A DNA stretch of 55,607 nt from a virus. This document shows, piece after piece, positions 1 to 7,868 of the stretch. Made by a program: the position numbers and the translations under genes. Under the pieces are notes generated by a model, which made no database searches, was not told the DNA's origin, and was given only the letters and a program-made list of their open reading frames with translations. How positions within the stretch are numbered: the stretch's first letter is position 1; the number at the start of each line of letters is the position of its first letter. The stretch covers positions 1 through 55,607 of the IMG/VR virus record IMGVR_UViG_3300030098_002332; one strand, given 5' to 3'.

Positions 1-405
1 AGGATCTTTTGATTTTTTATATTTAAGTTTTGGAACTTTGGTTGATCGTTTTTTTATGTATGCTAGTAACTCCTCTTTTACCTGTGGTTGTTCATGCCAC
101 TGATTGTGTGTTACTATACTATACCTTTGTTCTCCATTAAAGTTCTGCCAAAACTTAACAGACTTTACGTCTGCCATTGTTAATCCATTGTCTAATAAAT
201 GTTTTTGGAAAGCTTGACTTGTAGTAAGTTCATGACCATTATCATTATTCATTCTTTCTTGTATCCACTCTTCTGATGTTACAAGTTTTTTACAATCTCT
301 AATAATAGCTATATCTACCTCCCACTTATCTGCTAACCACTGTGCTCCTTTTTTTAAAAATCCTTTACGTGTTCTAAATTTCTCAATAATTTCATCTCGT
401 GTCAT
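1..405 (-). CDS. Conserved phage protein, N-terminal 135 residues only
   Basis: An open frame starts at the ATG at 405 and runs without a stop off the left edge, so only the N-terminal part is visible. It begins MTRDEIIEKFRTRKGFLKKG. The next stretch (LADKWEVDIAIIRDCKKLV) looks like a small helix-turn-helix, and a later segment reads RYSIVTHNQWHE. It overlaps the end of the primase gene by 14 nt and is transcribed in the same direction, so it is the next gene of the replication operon. In related marine phages I recall similar N-termini in front of a calcineurin-like phosphoesterase domain, but that domain would lie outside the window and cannot be seen. Function is therefore unassigned. Confidence 0.65.
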   Translation of the reverse strand, partial: MTRDEIIEKFRTRKGFLKKGAQWLADKWEVDIAIIRDCKKLVTSEEWIQERMNNDNGHELTTSQAFQKHLLDNGLTMADVKSVKFWQNFNGEQRYSIVTHNQWHEQPQVKEELLAYIKKRSTKVPKLKYKKSKDP

Positions 406-1393
406 TTAATATAAGTTTAAGTTCATTAAAACTACATTCCTTAGACACCAAGTCAGATGGATCCTTAGACTCAAATGTTTTTGGTATGCAGATGTTTTTT
501 AAACCATATAAGTTACAAATTTTCTTTGCCATTCTCTGGCCCGGATTATCTGCTTTATTAAAATCATTATCATATAAAATTTCTACTGTATTGAATCTTT
601 GTTTTAGCTCACTTATTAATTTCTCATCAGGTATTTGCATCTCACTTTGCATAGCAATCGAATGATAGCCTGCAGAATGTAAACACATAACGTCTTTGAG
701 GGAAGAAGTAATGATAAGTCTCTCACCTTTGTTCGGGAGTTGGTTATAACCTTGTATATCACTTTTATTAGTATTACTTAACCACTTATTCTTTTCTTCA
801 TAAGGAGAATAGATTTTATATCGATTTTTGAATTTAAAAGCATAAGTAATTGATTTACAAGTAAATCTGTTACCATTAACCCAAAAATGACTTACTGGTT
901 CAACCGCAAACTTAGTTAATATTTTTTTACTAACCAAATATTTAGACCAAAATTTAGCATCTACTGTTGTCCACGGTCGCCTTTTCTTTTGAATTATAAC
1001 TTGTTTTTTTGTGTAGTCAATAGTTTTATTTTGTCTATAAGCCATATAACCCATAGTAAATTGCACTTCTGACTTTTTAGGACTAAGCCCAAGATTAAAG
1101 TCACAATCAATAATTCGCAGAGCATCAATAAAATCACAATTAAATCTATGTTTAACATAATTAAAACAATCAAACGTATGATCAGGGTTACCAAAGTCTT
1201 TGTACAGTAATTTACCATTATACATGGTTATATATACTGTAGGAGAATTATCATCACGCAAACTACTGCGGAACTTCTTGCCTAACTTTTTAAACTCAGG
1301 TATATAATACACAAAAATGTCATACTCAGTAATTTTACTAAGTATGACATCAGTGTGTAAATGATCATTACTGTCTCTGCTATTTATTGGCAT
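392..1393 (-). CDS. DnaG-like primase with Toprim domain
   Basis: A 333-aa primase that would make RNA primers for phage replication with the DnaB-like helicase encoded upstream in the same operon. Residues about 25-95 resemble the DnaG N-terminal region (FRSSLRDDNSPT, then KDFG and a DCFNYV helix) but lack the CHC2 zinc cysteines. The Toprim domain spans about 224-315: the first motif reads IITSSLKDVM, the second YDND at 274-277, and a DPSD follows at 311-314. The usual catalytic Glu of the first Toprim motif (EGxxD) is replaced by Ser, a variant seen in some phage primases. Its start codon overlaps the SSB stop by one base (TAATG), suggesting translational coupling. Confidence 0.85.
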   Translation of the reverse strand: MPINSRDSNDHLHTDVILSKITEYDIFVYYIPEFKKLGKKFRSSLRDDNSPTVYITMYNGKLLYKDFGNPDHTFDCFNYVKHRFNCDFIDALRIIDCDFNLGLSPKKSEVQFTMGYMAYRQNKTIDYTKKQVIIQKKRRPWTTVDAKFWSKYLVSKKILTKFAVEPVSHFWVNGNRFTCKSITYAFKFKNRYKIYSPYEEKNKWLSNTNKSDIQGYNQLPNKGERLIITSSLKDVMCLHSAGYHSIAMQSEMQIPDEKLISELKQRFNTVEILYDNDFNKADNPGQRMAKKICNLYGLKNICIPKTFESKDPSDLVSKECSFNELKLILNDTR

Positions 1394-2187
1394 TAGAACG
1401 GTAAATCCTCTGCTTCGCTGTTACTACCAACAGCTGCAGGTTGTGACGTCCAGTCTTCATCTTCACCGATAGTATCAGGAGAGTCAGGCTTAACTAGTTC
1501 TGCAGAAGATACGTGTGGACCCCACTTAAGGTCTGCGTTAAAGTCTGCGTTAAACTGACCATAGTCATCATTTAAAGCTTTGATAAATAAATCATCACGC
1601 TGTGGCTTTATTCTGCCAAAGTATTTAGTATACACTTGCTGATATTTATCATCTTTTACACCAATAAGAACTCTAACCTCATTATTAGTAAGACTTTTTA
1701 GAAGAGCTTTTATCTCTGTAACGTTACCAGCAGCTATAGCAGGCATAGTGTCAAAATATACATTGTCACCAGACGCTACGTTAGCCCATGCTTTTACAAA
1801 ATTTATAAGAGTCTCCTCACCTGTATAAGCTTTCCTTTCACCTTCTTTCTTCCACCAGTCATACGATGGTGCGTCTTCAGACCATGTAGACTGACCAACG
1901 TTATTCATCCACTGGTGTTTGCCAGTTTGTGATACTCTAGGTGTGTTCTGCATTAGAATCTCTAGTTTAAAGTTACCATCTGCGTTAGCTAGCCAGAATA
2001 CAATTTTATTATATTCACCATTTGGCATAGTCACTGAATAGTTTGGTTCTGATTTTACATTTATGTCCATCGCATGTAACTCAGCCATAGTAGGATTTAC
2101 TGCTACAACTCTTACATTTGTTAGACCTGAGTAGGTTCTAATTCCACCTACAACTTCTTGATTACTTGCATTACTTTGTATTGCCAT
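1393..2187 (-). CDS. Single-stranded DNA-binding protein
   Basis: A 264-aa protein placed between ATPase and primase genes. Its best signature is the C-terminus: an acidic tail (SEAEDLPF) of the type bacterial and phage SSBs use to recruit replication partners. The body (about 20-120) is beta-rich and plausible for an OB fold, with aromatic residues suited to stacking on bases (KHQWMNNV, DWWKKEG). It probably coats single-stranded DNA at the phage fork. The function rests on the acidic -DLPF tip and operon position; the OB fold itself is inferred and needs structural comparison. Confidence 0.75.
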   Translation of the reverse strand: MAIQSNASNQEVVGGIRTYSGLTNVRVVAVNPTMAELHAMDINVKSEPNYSVTMPNGEYNKIVFWLANADGNFKLEILMQNTPRVSQTGKHQWMNNVGQSTWSEDAPSYDWWKKEGERKAYTGEETLINFVKAWANVASGDNVYFDTMPAIAAGNVTEIKALLKSLTNNEVRVLIGVKDDKYQQVYTKYFGRIKPQRDDLFIKALNDDYGQFNADFNADLKWGPHVSSAELVKPDSPDTIGEDEDWTSQPAAVGSNSEAEDLPF

Positions 2188-2213
2188 GTTTTTAAAATTT
2201 TATTGGTTATTAA

Positions 2214-2753
2214 TTATAATTCGAACGTATCATCGTCCATTTCTATTTCATCTTCATCATCTGTAGATATTACTTCGCCTCCAGATTTTTCTACTGCTTG
2301 ATGTAAATCATCTATTGTATTAGATGCAGCTTTCAATAAAGTTTCTTCTGGAGTTTCATATTCAGTAGGACTCATCATGTCAACAATAGCTTTCTCTGCT
2401 TCTTGCAGTTCTTGTTTAGCATCTTCTACTGTATCTATAACTTCGTCAATAGCTTGCTCTAGAGTTACTTGATTAGGATCTACCTCTTGTAGTGCCTCCA
2501 CTGCTTCTATCATACCAGTTTCTTTTGTAGATACATCATCAACAAAGTCAAAAGATAGTGCTTTCTTTCTACTAGGCCTTCTACCTTTTAAGAATGGATG
2601 CTTGAACATCTCATCTACCTCCCATGGTTTAATGTTGTACTTTACAGCCATTTCTGCTTTGCTGATACCATTCTTTAGATCATTATCAATCATAGATACA
2701 GTAATTTTAGCAGGCGTTTTACCCGGCTCAGGTGTTTTTCTTACGTCAATCAT
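2214..2753 (-). CDS. Acidic protein with N-terminal HTH-like segment, unknown function
   Basis: A 179-aa protein of unrecognised family. Residues about 20-60 (KNGISKAEMAVKYNIKPWEVDEM, described in two parts: a helix, then a turn and second helix) look like a helix-turn-helix, followed by a basic patch (KGRRPSRKKA). The C-terminal half is strongly acidic and helical and ends EIEMDDDTFEL. It sits between the SSB and the RecA-like ATPase, so an accessory replication or recombination role is possible but not shown. The upstream leader contains TTAATTAAAC, a motif shared with other minus-strand genes here. Confidence 0.7.
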   Translation of the reverse strand: MIDVRKTPEPGKTPAKITVSMIDNDLKNGISKAEMAVKYNIKPWEVDEMFKHPFLKGRRPSRKKALSFDFVDDVSTKETGMIEAVEALQEVDPNQVTLEQAIDEVIDTVEDAKQELQEAEKAIVDMMSPTEYETPEETLLKAASNTIDDLHQAVEKSGGEVISTDDEDEIEMDDDTFEL

Positions 2754-2774
2754 TTTTTTACGTTTAATTAATTA

Positions 2775-3473
2775 TTAGTCTATATATATATCTGACCAGT
2801 TCATAGGCATGGTCTTGCCCTTTAGATGTGCACAGCGTGAGCCAGCAGTTATATCATCAAGAGAGTTAAAGCTAACCATAGTCTGGTCATCTTCTCTGTA
2901 AATATAACCAACAGCATCAGCGTTAGCACAAGTGATTTGCTTGATTTTGCCAGTTAAGTCAAGATCCTTTACAGCAACCTCTTTACCTTTCTTCTCAAGC
3001 ATTTTGTCTTTTAGGTGGCCAACTAAGATAACATGATCCGCCAACAGGTTTAGTCTATCTATCCACTTTTTGTAGGCCATCCGCAAATATAGATAACCAG
3101 CGCCATTTGGCAATGATAATATTGACATTCCTGGGTTTTTAGTCTCAAAGTTTTTACCCATAGGTGTTTTCATATAAATTTTCTTGCCTTCTGCTTCACA
3201 CCACTCCTCAAGTTTAGATATAGTGTCGATAGCAACATATTTATATGGTTTTCCAGCTGTTATAATAGCTCTACCAACATCACCTAGTTCTTTTAAATTA
3301 TTTGCTTTAATCTTTAAAGCATCAACCATGTCTGAACCATCTTCTAGGTCGATGATTAGACAGTTGTCAAGTTGTGATAATACTGTAGTCTTGCCAATCT
3401 TTGGCGGACCATAGATTATCATGTTTTTAGGCGATTTACGGCTAGCCTTTACCTTCTCTTTTGGTAATTCCAT
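2775..3473 (-). CDS. RecA-superfamily ATPase of the phage nucleotide-binding (Sak4/AAA_24) type
   Basis: A 232-aa P-loop ATPase. The Walker A motif GPPKIGKT lies at about residues 22-29 and a Walker B-like strand (KYVAIDTISKLEEW) at about 78-91. A later strand ends in VILVGHLKD, typical of the sensor region in Sak4-like phage proteins. These are single-strand annealing and recombination ATPases that work with an SSB, which is encoded two genes downstream. Start is the ATG at 3473, two bases after the stop of the newly found small gene 3475-3633. The fold is clear; the exact recombination role is by family knowledge. Confidence 0.82.
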   Translation of the reverse strand: MELPKEKVKASRKSPKNMIIYGPPKIGKTTVLSQLDNCLIIDLEDGSDMVDALKIKANNLKELGDVGRAIITAGKPYKYVAIDTISKLEEWCEAEGKKIYMKTPMGKNFETKNPGMSILSLPNGAGYLYLRMAYKKWIDRLNLLADHVILVGHLKDKMLEKKGKEVAVKDLDLTGKIKQITCANADAVGYIYREDDQTMVSFNSLDDITAGSRCAHLKGKTMPMNWSDIYID

Positions 3474-3474
3474 A

Positions 3475-3633
3475 TTAATTAGTTTTTAATTTACTTCTAA
3501 CTGCGTCTCTTCTAGACATTAACTGTGTTGTTTTTTCTTCGTCATTCTTAAACCTCTTTAGTCTTTTGTCTATAGCGTTTATTTCATTTAGAAGCGCCAG
3601 CTTGGCTTTGTTTTTTGCGTTCCTTTTGCTCAT
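3475..3633 (-). CDS. Small basic coiled-coil protein (52 aa)
   Basis: This frame closes what would otherwise be a 110-nt gap. It starts at the ATG at 3633 inside the 3' end of the membrane-protein gene (50-nt overlap) and stops at 3475, one base before the ATPase ATG (TAATATG). The product begins MSKRNAKNKAKLALLNEINA and is lysine/arginine-rich, with heptad-like leucines suggesting a short coiled coil. No family is recognised. Tight packing and codon use like its neighbours support a real gene; the overlap and short length keep confidence moderate. Confidence 0.55.
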   Translation of the reverse strand: MSKRNAKNKAKLALLNEINAIDKRLKRFKNDEEKTTQLMSRRDAVRSKLKTN

Positions 3634-3766
3634 ATTCTTTTAAATTTTTTTCTAGATTATTCTTTTTACTGTCTATATAATTTTCTAGCTGTGTAAGAGT
3701 ATATGCTATACCTACAGCTATACCTAAAACAGCTAACATTATTGGTACTACTGGTATTTCTTCCAT
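3584..3766 (-). CDS. Small single-pass membrane protein (60 aa)
   Basis: The product has one hydrophobic helix (VVPIMLAVLGIAVGIAYTL, about residues 5-23) followed by a highly charged, probably coiled-coil tail rich in Lys, Glu and Asn. The layout suggests an inner-membrane anchor with a cytoplasmic tail. It lies three bases downstream of the helicase gene stop and belongs to the same operon. Possible roles include membrane attachment of replication complexes or a host-takeover function, but nothing specific is shown. Confidence 0.65.
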   Translation of the reverse strand: MEEIPVVPIMLAVLGIAVGIAYTLTQLENYIDSKKNNLEKNLKEYEQKERKKQSQAGASK

Positions 3767-3769
3767 AAT

Positions 3770-4714
3770 TTATTTTCTTTCGTTAATAGTAAATGTTGAC
3801 ATCTCTGCCTCATAAGGTATCATACCTAGCAGGCCATCACGATTTTTCTCAACGTGACATGCTAGTAGCTTAAGAGGATCTTCACCACAATATAGATCTG
3901 TAATGCCATACAAATCATGTGGTCTTTGTAGCATCATAACAACATGTGCGTCCTGACCAATACTGTCACCGCCAAACAAATCTGTCAGCAGTGGTTGATA
4001 CTGTGCCTTTGCACGATGTTCTTGCTCAATGTTACGATTTAGCTGAGACAATAAAATATTTATAGTGCCCATTTTAGCTTGTAGCCACATACAACCTTTT
4101 GACACCTCATTTAGTTTCTGCAACTCATTGTCTTTATCACTAAGGATAAGTCTAGAGTGGTCAAATACATTTATGATTGTGTGATCCGGCCTTTTATTTG
4201 TTATCTCAACGTTAGCATTTTTAACAAACTCCATATCTCTAGGAATATTGTTAAAATAAATAGGGTAGTGTGCATACTTAAATACCTCTTTCTTAAACTT
4301 CTCGTATGCATCCATCTCTAGCTTTTGTTCTACAGATAGAAGCTCACTAACCTGTTTGTTTACACCTTTAGCACCAGCACGCATAATTTGCTGATGACCA
4401 GGCATCTCAAAACTCCAGTATAATACTAGTAGTTTCTTGTTTTTGTTATTATCTAGTAAATCAAATATCAATTGGTTACTGAATGCAGATTTACCTACAC
4501 CTGGACGGCCAGCTATAACATACATTTTACCAGGCTGTAAACCACCTAGTAAGTTTCTGTTTAACCTTGTCCATTTTGTAGGATAAACCTGTCTTCTACC
4601 ATTAATACCATTCTCTACCTGATGTAACGAAGCACCAATAGCTGTCTTGATGCTCTTAAATCCGCTATCTTTAAAGGGATCTTGTAATTCTTTGGGCAAC
4701 TGTTCTTTTGTCAT
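3770..4714 (-). CDS. DnaB-like replicative helicase (RecA-fold domain)
   Basis: A 314-aa protein matching the C-terminal RecA-like domain of DnaB-family helicases, without the usual N-terminal domain. The Walker A motif GRPGVGKS is at 69-76 after the family-typical GGLQPGKMYVIA strand. A Walker B-like strand lies around 178-190 (NVFDHSRLI), and LSQLNRNIEQ around 222-231 matches the glutamine motif (LSQLNR) of DnaB. The segment GGDSIGQDAHVVMMLQRP follows the usual SxxIxQDAD pattern. It would unwind DNA ahead of the phage polymerase. The 5' end overlaps the upstream gene by 44 nt. Confidence 0.88.
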   Translation of the reverse strand: MTKEQLPKELQDPFKDSGFKSIKTAIGASLHQVENGINGRRQVYPTKWTRLNRNLLGGLQPGKMYVIAGRPGVGKSAFSNQLIFDLLDNNKNKKLLVLYWSFEMPGHQQIMRAGAKGVNKQVSELLSVEQKLEMDAYEKFKKEVFKYAHYPIYFNNIPRDMEFVKNANVEITNKRPDHTIINVFDHSRLILSDKDNELQKLNEVSKGCMWLQAKMGTINILLSQLNRNIEQEHRAKAQYQPLLTDLFGGDSIGQDAHVVMMLQRPHDLYGITDLYCGEDPLKLLACHVEKNRDGLLGMIPYEAEMSTFTINERK

Positions 4715-5201
4715 TCTCGTTTATGTTTTCATACTTTTCCCAAGTATGGTTATTAATCCATGTTTCTAAATTCTGTAAGTACGCCAAGTTATCTTGTTGT
4801 ACATTTAATTGTACCTTCAATAGCTTAATTATTCTATTGTGTACATGCAATTTATTGCCAACAACTTTCTTGTATCTGTTTTTGGCTTTTAAATTGGATT
4901 TAGCTTTAGGATCAACAGCATGCAGAACTCTGACACCGTTAGAACTATCAACTTTGCTAGGATATACAGATATTAACTCTTCAAACATAGCGTCAAAATT
5001 ATTAGAAAACAAACTTCTAAATTTACTTGTTACCGCCTTGTCTTTTATATATCCTTGAGTCTCTAGTTTATTCCAATCGATGTTTAAGTTCAGCTCGTCT
5101 AGGTAAGTATAACCTTTTCTCAGTTCCAAATAAAGTCCAATGTATTCGTCAGCAGATAAATTTGTTGTTTTTAATAATTCTAAGTCTATTTCTATTGTCA
5201 T
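4671..5201 (-). CDS. Unknown protein upstream of DnaB-like helicase
   Basis: A 176-aa protein with no family I recognise. The N-terminal half contains KTTNLSADEYIGLYLELRKG. The middle is basic and helical (SNLKAKNRYKKVVGNK) and the C-terminus is predicted helical. Its position directly before, and overlapping, the DnaB-like gene is where some phages encode a helicase loader or a replication initiator with a winged helix. That is a positional guess only. It starts 12 bases after the SF2 helicase stop. Confidence 0.7.
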   Translation of the reverse strand: MTIEIDLELLKTTNLSADEYIGLYLELRKGYTYLDELNLNIDWNKLETQGYIKDKAVTSKFRSLFSNNFDAMFEELISVYPSKVDSSNGVRVLHAVDPKAKSNLKAKNRYKKVVGNKLHVHNRIIKLLKVQLNVQQDNLAYLQNLETWINNHTWEKYENINENDKRTVAQRITRSL

Positions 5202-5213
5202 ATCTATATATTT

Positions 5214-6374
5214 TTAGGGTAGCCAATTTACGTTATTTAATGATTTTACAGCATTTTTTAACCACTTTTCTTCCTGCGAGTTTTCAACATAAAGTATATA
5301 AATTTCACCTACTTTACCCTCTTGGAATCTAATCAATCTACCTACACGCTGTATCATAGGCAGTGACTTGCTAGTAATACCACACATAACACCCATGTTA
5401 GCGTCAGGTATATCTAGACCCTGATTCAAAGCTTTAGTAGAACACAGTACATTTATCTTACCTGATCTAAAATCTTCTATAGCTTGCTCTCTCTTTTTCT
5501 TAGTTACTTTAGAGTGATAAGAAGCAGACAAAGGGCTAACAGATGCACACATCTGATCTGTAAAATCATTTGCACCACTGAATGCGAGTATCTTGCTATC
5601 CATGTTATTAAGAACTAGTTTCTGAAACTGTGTAATTTTATTGCTAGCAAAATCTACAATCTTTTTACGTTCCCTTATAGCTCTGTAAAACATGACTGCA
5701 CATTTCTTGTCTGCAGGATGCGCATTCTTGTCCCCCATAATTCTTTTTGCCTCGTCAAATGCATTGAACTGTCCAAGCTGGTATTTATAGTAAACAAATG
5801 AGTTGTTTATCTTTTTATATTCATCTTTCTCGGTCGATGTCAATTGCACAGGCATGCAATAAATGTTATAGGGAGAAACTATGCCCTTAGCTACACACTG
5901 ATCTAAAGTAATTTTATAGACAGTAGGTGAAAGTGTAGCTAAAAGCTGTTTATACTCTATTTCTTCTGGTAGTGTAGCAGTCATACACAATAGTCTATCA
6001 TAAGTATTGTTCTCAAAAAACTTACGATACTCCGGCGACAAGCCTAGATGTATCTCATCACACAACACAAGGCTGTAGTGATTACCTACAAGTTTATACG
6101 CACTTTGATAACAAAGAATATCAACGTTATCTAGGCAGTCTTCTAGTCCCCACTTCGTGAACTCTTCTGCAAACTGAGTTTGTAGTTGTACTGTAGGTAC
6201 TAGGATTAAGATTTTACTATCGCTATCAATATTATAAACATGACTAACTGCAAGAACACCACATCTAGATTTCCCAAAACCAGTACCAGCAATAATAGAA
6301 CCGGTATACCCAGCTTGTGCCCAGCTGTTAAGCGCTTTCTTTTGTTCTTCATCTCTTGTTTTATTTATATTCAT
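5214..6374 (-). CDS. Superfamily 2 DExH helicase
   Basis: A 386-aa helicase with a full set of SF2 motifs: motif I GTGFGKS at 30-36, motif II DEIH at 106-109, motif III TAT (CMTATLP), motif V (LNQGLDIPDA) and motif VI QRVGRLIR near the C-terminus. Related phage enzymes (UvsW-like, or the SNF2-type helicases of crAss-like phages) remodel recombination and replication intermediates. An ATG at 6392 gives a longer form, but the ATG at 6374 is preferred: it lies two bases after the stop of the upstream winged-helix gene and begins the conserved region (MNINKTRDEEQ). Confidence 0.87.
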   Translation of the reverse strand: MNINKTRDEEQKKALNSWAQAGYTGSIIAGTGFGKSRCGVLAVSHVYNIDSDSKILILVPTVQLQTQFAEEFTKWGLEDCLDNVDILCYQSAYKLVGNHYSLVLCDEIHLGLSPEYRKFFENNTYDRLLCMTATLPEEIEYKQLLATLSPTVYKITLDQCVAKGIVSPYNIYCMPVQLTSTEKDEYKKINNSFVYYKYQLGQFNAFDEAKRIMGDKNAHPADKKCAVMFYRAIRERKKIVDFASNKITQFQKLVLNNMDSKILAFSGANDFTDQMCASVSPLSASYHSKVTKKKREQAIEDFRSGKINVLCSTKALNQGLDIPDANMGVMCGITSKSLPMIQRVGRLIRFQEGKVGEIYILYVENSQEEKWLKNAVKSLNNVNWLP

Positions 6375-6376
6375 AG

Positions 6377-6568
6377 TTATACTGCTTCCCATAATGTCAC
6401 TGTTCTGTTTGTTTGTGTATCTTTGTGTGTACCATTTGCTTTTACCATACCCTTGTTAACTAGCTCTGTCACTCTACCTGTAACTCTGTTTATCTCCCAA
6501 CCTAAAGCTTTAGCTATATTCCTATTTGTAGGTTTAGATATAGCTTTAATCACTCCATACACCGTCAT
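6377..6568 (-). CDS. Small winged-helix DNA-binding protein
   Basis: A 63-aa protein that is almost entirely one winged-helix domain: PTNRNIAKALGWEINRVTGR forms the helix-turn-helix, and GMVKANG plus NRTVTLW form the wing strands. It resembles MarR/ArsR-type minimal regulators, or small phage proteins that regulate early genes. The frame is open to an ATG at 6637 (86 aa), but that form would overlap the upstream gene by 92 nt. The internal ATG at 6568 begins right at the domain and leaves only a 23-nt overlap, so it is preferred. Confidence 0.65.
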   Translation of the reverse strand: MTVYGVIKAISKPTNRNIAKALGWEINRVTGRVTELVNKGMVKANGTHKDTQTNRTVTLWEAV

Positions 6569-6848
6569 CTGTTTCTTCCCAATAGTTGGCTTCAGTGTTT
6601 TTAAAGAAGCTACCTGTGTTTTTCGTATTTTTTTCATAATCCTCTGTTTTTATAAATTTTTCTTTTATCTCATTACATCTACTATCAAAATTGTAACTGT
6701 AATGACTAATTAATACTTTAGTAGGCTCAATCTCACCACTGTATTTAAAATAATCATTAAAATCAATGTGATTGTCTTCCCACCTTTGTCTCCATTCTTG
6801 CTCTTGTTTGCACTCTGCAATAAAAGCTTTTACGAGTGTTTTATCCAT
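6546..6848 (-). CDS. Unknown acidic protein (100 aa)
   Basis: A soluble 100-aa protein rich in Glu, Asp, Trp and Tyr, with helical N-terminal segment AFIAECKQEQEWRQRWED and C-terminal end YWEETDDGVWSD. No family is recognised. It lies within the tightly overlapping run between the glycosylase and the SF2 helicase and overlaps the genes on both sides (19 and about 23 nt). Its reading frame and amino-acid use fit a real gene. Confidence 0.6.
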   Translation of the reverse strand: MDKTLVKAFIAECKQEQEWRQRWEDNHIDFNDYFKYSGEIEPTKVLISHYSYNFDSRCNEIKEKFIKTEDYEKNTKNTGSFFKNTEANYWEETDDGVWSD

Positions 6849-7009
6849 ATTTTATTTTTATCTATAATTTGTTCTAACTCATGTATCCTGTCTAAATGCT
6901 CTGTAGTTTTCTTGTATGTAAATAAAAATGTACATGCAGCACCAAAAACAATACCAATACCTGCTGTAAGACCTATCTCTGTTAATGCTAATATACTATC
7001 TATACTCAT
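6830..7009 (-). CDS. Small single-pass membrane protein (59 aa)
   Basis: The product has one hydrophobic segment (ALTEIGLTAGIGIVFGAACTFLF) followed by a charged helical tail (EHLDRIHELEQIIDKNK). The ATG at 7009 is chosen because it overlaps the uracil-DNA glycosylase stop as ATGA, a typical coupled arrangement; a longer form from 7042 would be buried in that gene. Function is unknown. It is the second small membrane-anchored coiled-coil protein of the replication block, besides 3584-3766. Confidence 0.6.
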   Translation of the reverse strand: MSIDSILALTEIGLTAGIGIVFGAACTFLFTYKKTTEHLDRIHELEQIIDKNKIWIKHS

Positions 7010-7689
7010 AGCTCTACTCTCATTTGTTGTGGAACTCCCCATTGTATAGGTTGTTCTAACTTAGTATTGATTTTCTTAAAATGTCCACATGTAAAGAAAC
7101 CAGCTCTACCACCAGAGTATGACTCTGCAGCAGGATGAGGCGCCTTAAGTATAGTATGTCCAGATGGATACATAATATGCCTCTCATACTCCTGTGCCTT
7201 CTTACCCCATAACACCCAAATAAGATCTGACTTTTCTACAGACAGTCTAGTTATAATATCTCTTGTAAATGGCATCCACATATTTACATGTGACCCAGCT
7301 CTACCTTTCTGAACAGTCAAGGCAGTATTTAACAACAACACACCTTGTTTAGCCCAGCTTTCTAGACTTTTATCTACATTTACAGGTCCAAAATCATTCC
7401 TTACTGCCTGTATTATATTATTTAAACTAGGACTAGCTCTACCACCATCATTTGCAAACGCTAATCCTGTTGCACTACCATCATGATATGGATCTTGTCC
7501 TAGTATAACAACTCTTACAGACTCTAGAGGACACATTTGAAAAGCTCTAAATGTTTTACCTCTTTCTGGATACACCTTACTCGTAGTCACATTATTTCTG
7601 TGCTGCTTAATTAGCTCTTGGAAGTAATCCATTTTAAATATAGGCTCTAGTATCTTATACCACTCTCCTACTTGTTCTTGTACATTCAT
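7006..7689 (-). CDS. ung: Family 1 uracil-DNA glycosylase
   Basis: A 227-aa enzyme that removes uracil from DNA, leaving an abasic site for repair. Hallmarks of UDG family 1 are clear: the water-activating loop GQDPYHDG at 64-71, the LLLN strand, and the minor-groove loop HPAAESYSGG near residue 187 carrying the catalytic His. UDG is a recurrent member of crAss-like replication modules. Its presence implies a phage genome that must be kept free of uracil. The start overlaps the preceding 57-aa gene as ATGA, and its stop overlaps the next gene in the same way. Confidence 0.95.
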   Translation of the reverse strand: MNVQEQVGEWYKILEPIFKMDYFQELIKQHRNNVTTSKVYPERGKTFRAFQMCPLESVRVVILGQDPYHDGSATGLAFANDGGRASPSLNNIIQAVRNDFGPVNVDKSLESWAKQGVLLLNTALTVQKGRAGSHVNMWMPFTRDIITRLSVEKSDLIWVLWGKKAQEYERHIMYPSGHTILKAPHPAAESYSGGRAGFFTCGHFKKINTKLEQPIQWGVPQQMRVEL

Positions 7690-7859
7690 AAATTATATTT
7701 TTTAATTATACTATCTCTTTTCTTTACTAAATCAGACTTCTTAGGTCTTGGTAATTTAAATATTTCATGGTCAGTCTTTGGCTGTATCCCATCTTTACCC
7801 ATATACTTTATTGTCCTATTTAGATTTTTAACAACTTCTATTGCTTTCTTTCTTGTCAT
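7686..7859 (-). CDS. Small basic protein (57 aa)
   Basis: This frame fills the 180-nt gap between polymerase and glycosylase. It starts at the ATG at 7859 and ends with a TGA overlapping the glycosylase ATG by four bases. The product begins MTRKKAIEVVKNLNRTIKYM and carries a lysine/arginine-rich C-terminal half (RPKKSDLVKKRD). The perfect fit between neighbours, with an ATGA junction, argues for a real gene. No family or function is recognised. Confidence 0.6.
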   Translation of the reverse strand: MTRKKAIEVVKNLNRTIKYMGKDGIQPKTDHEIFKLPRPKKSDLVKKRDSIIKKYNL

Positions 7860-7868
7860 AATAATTAT

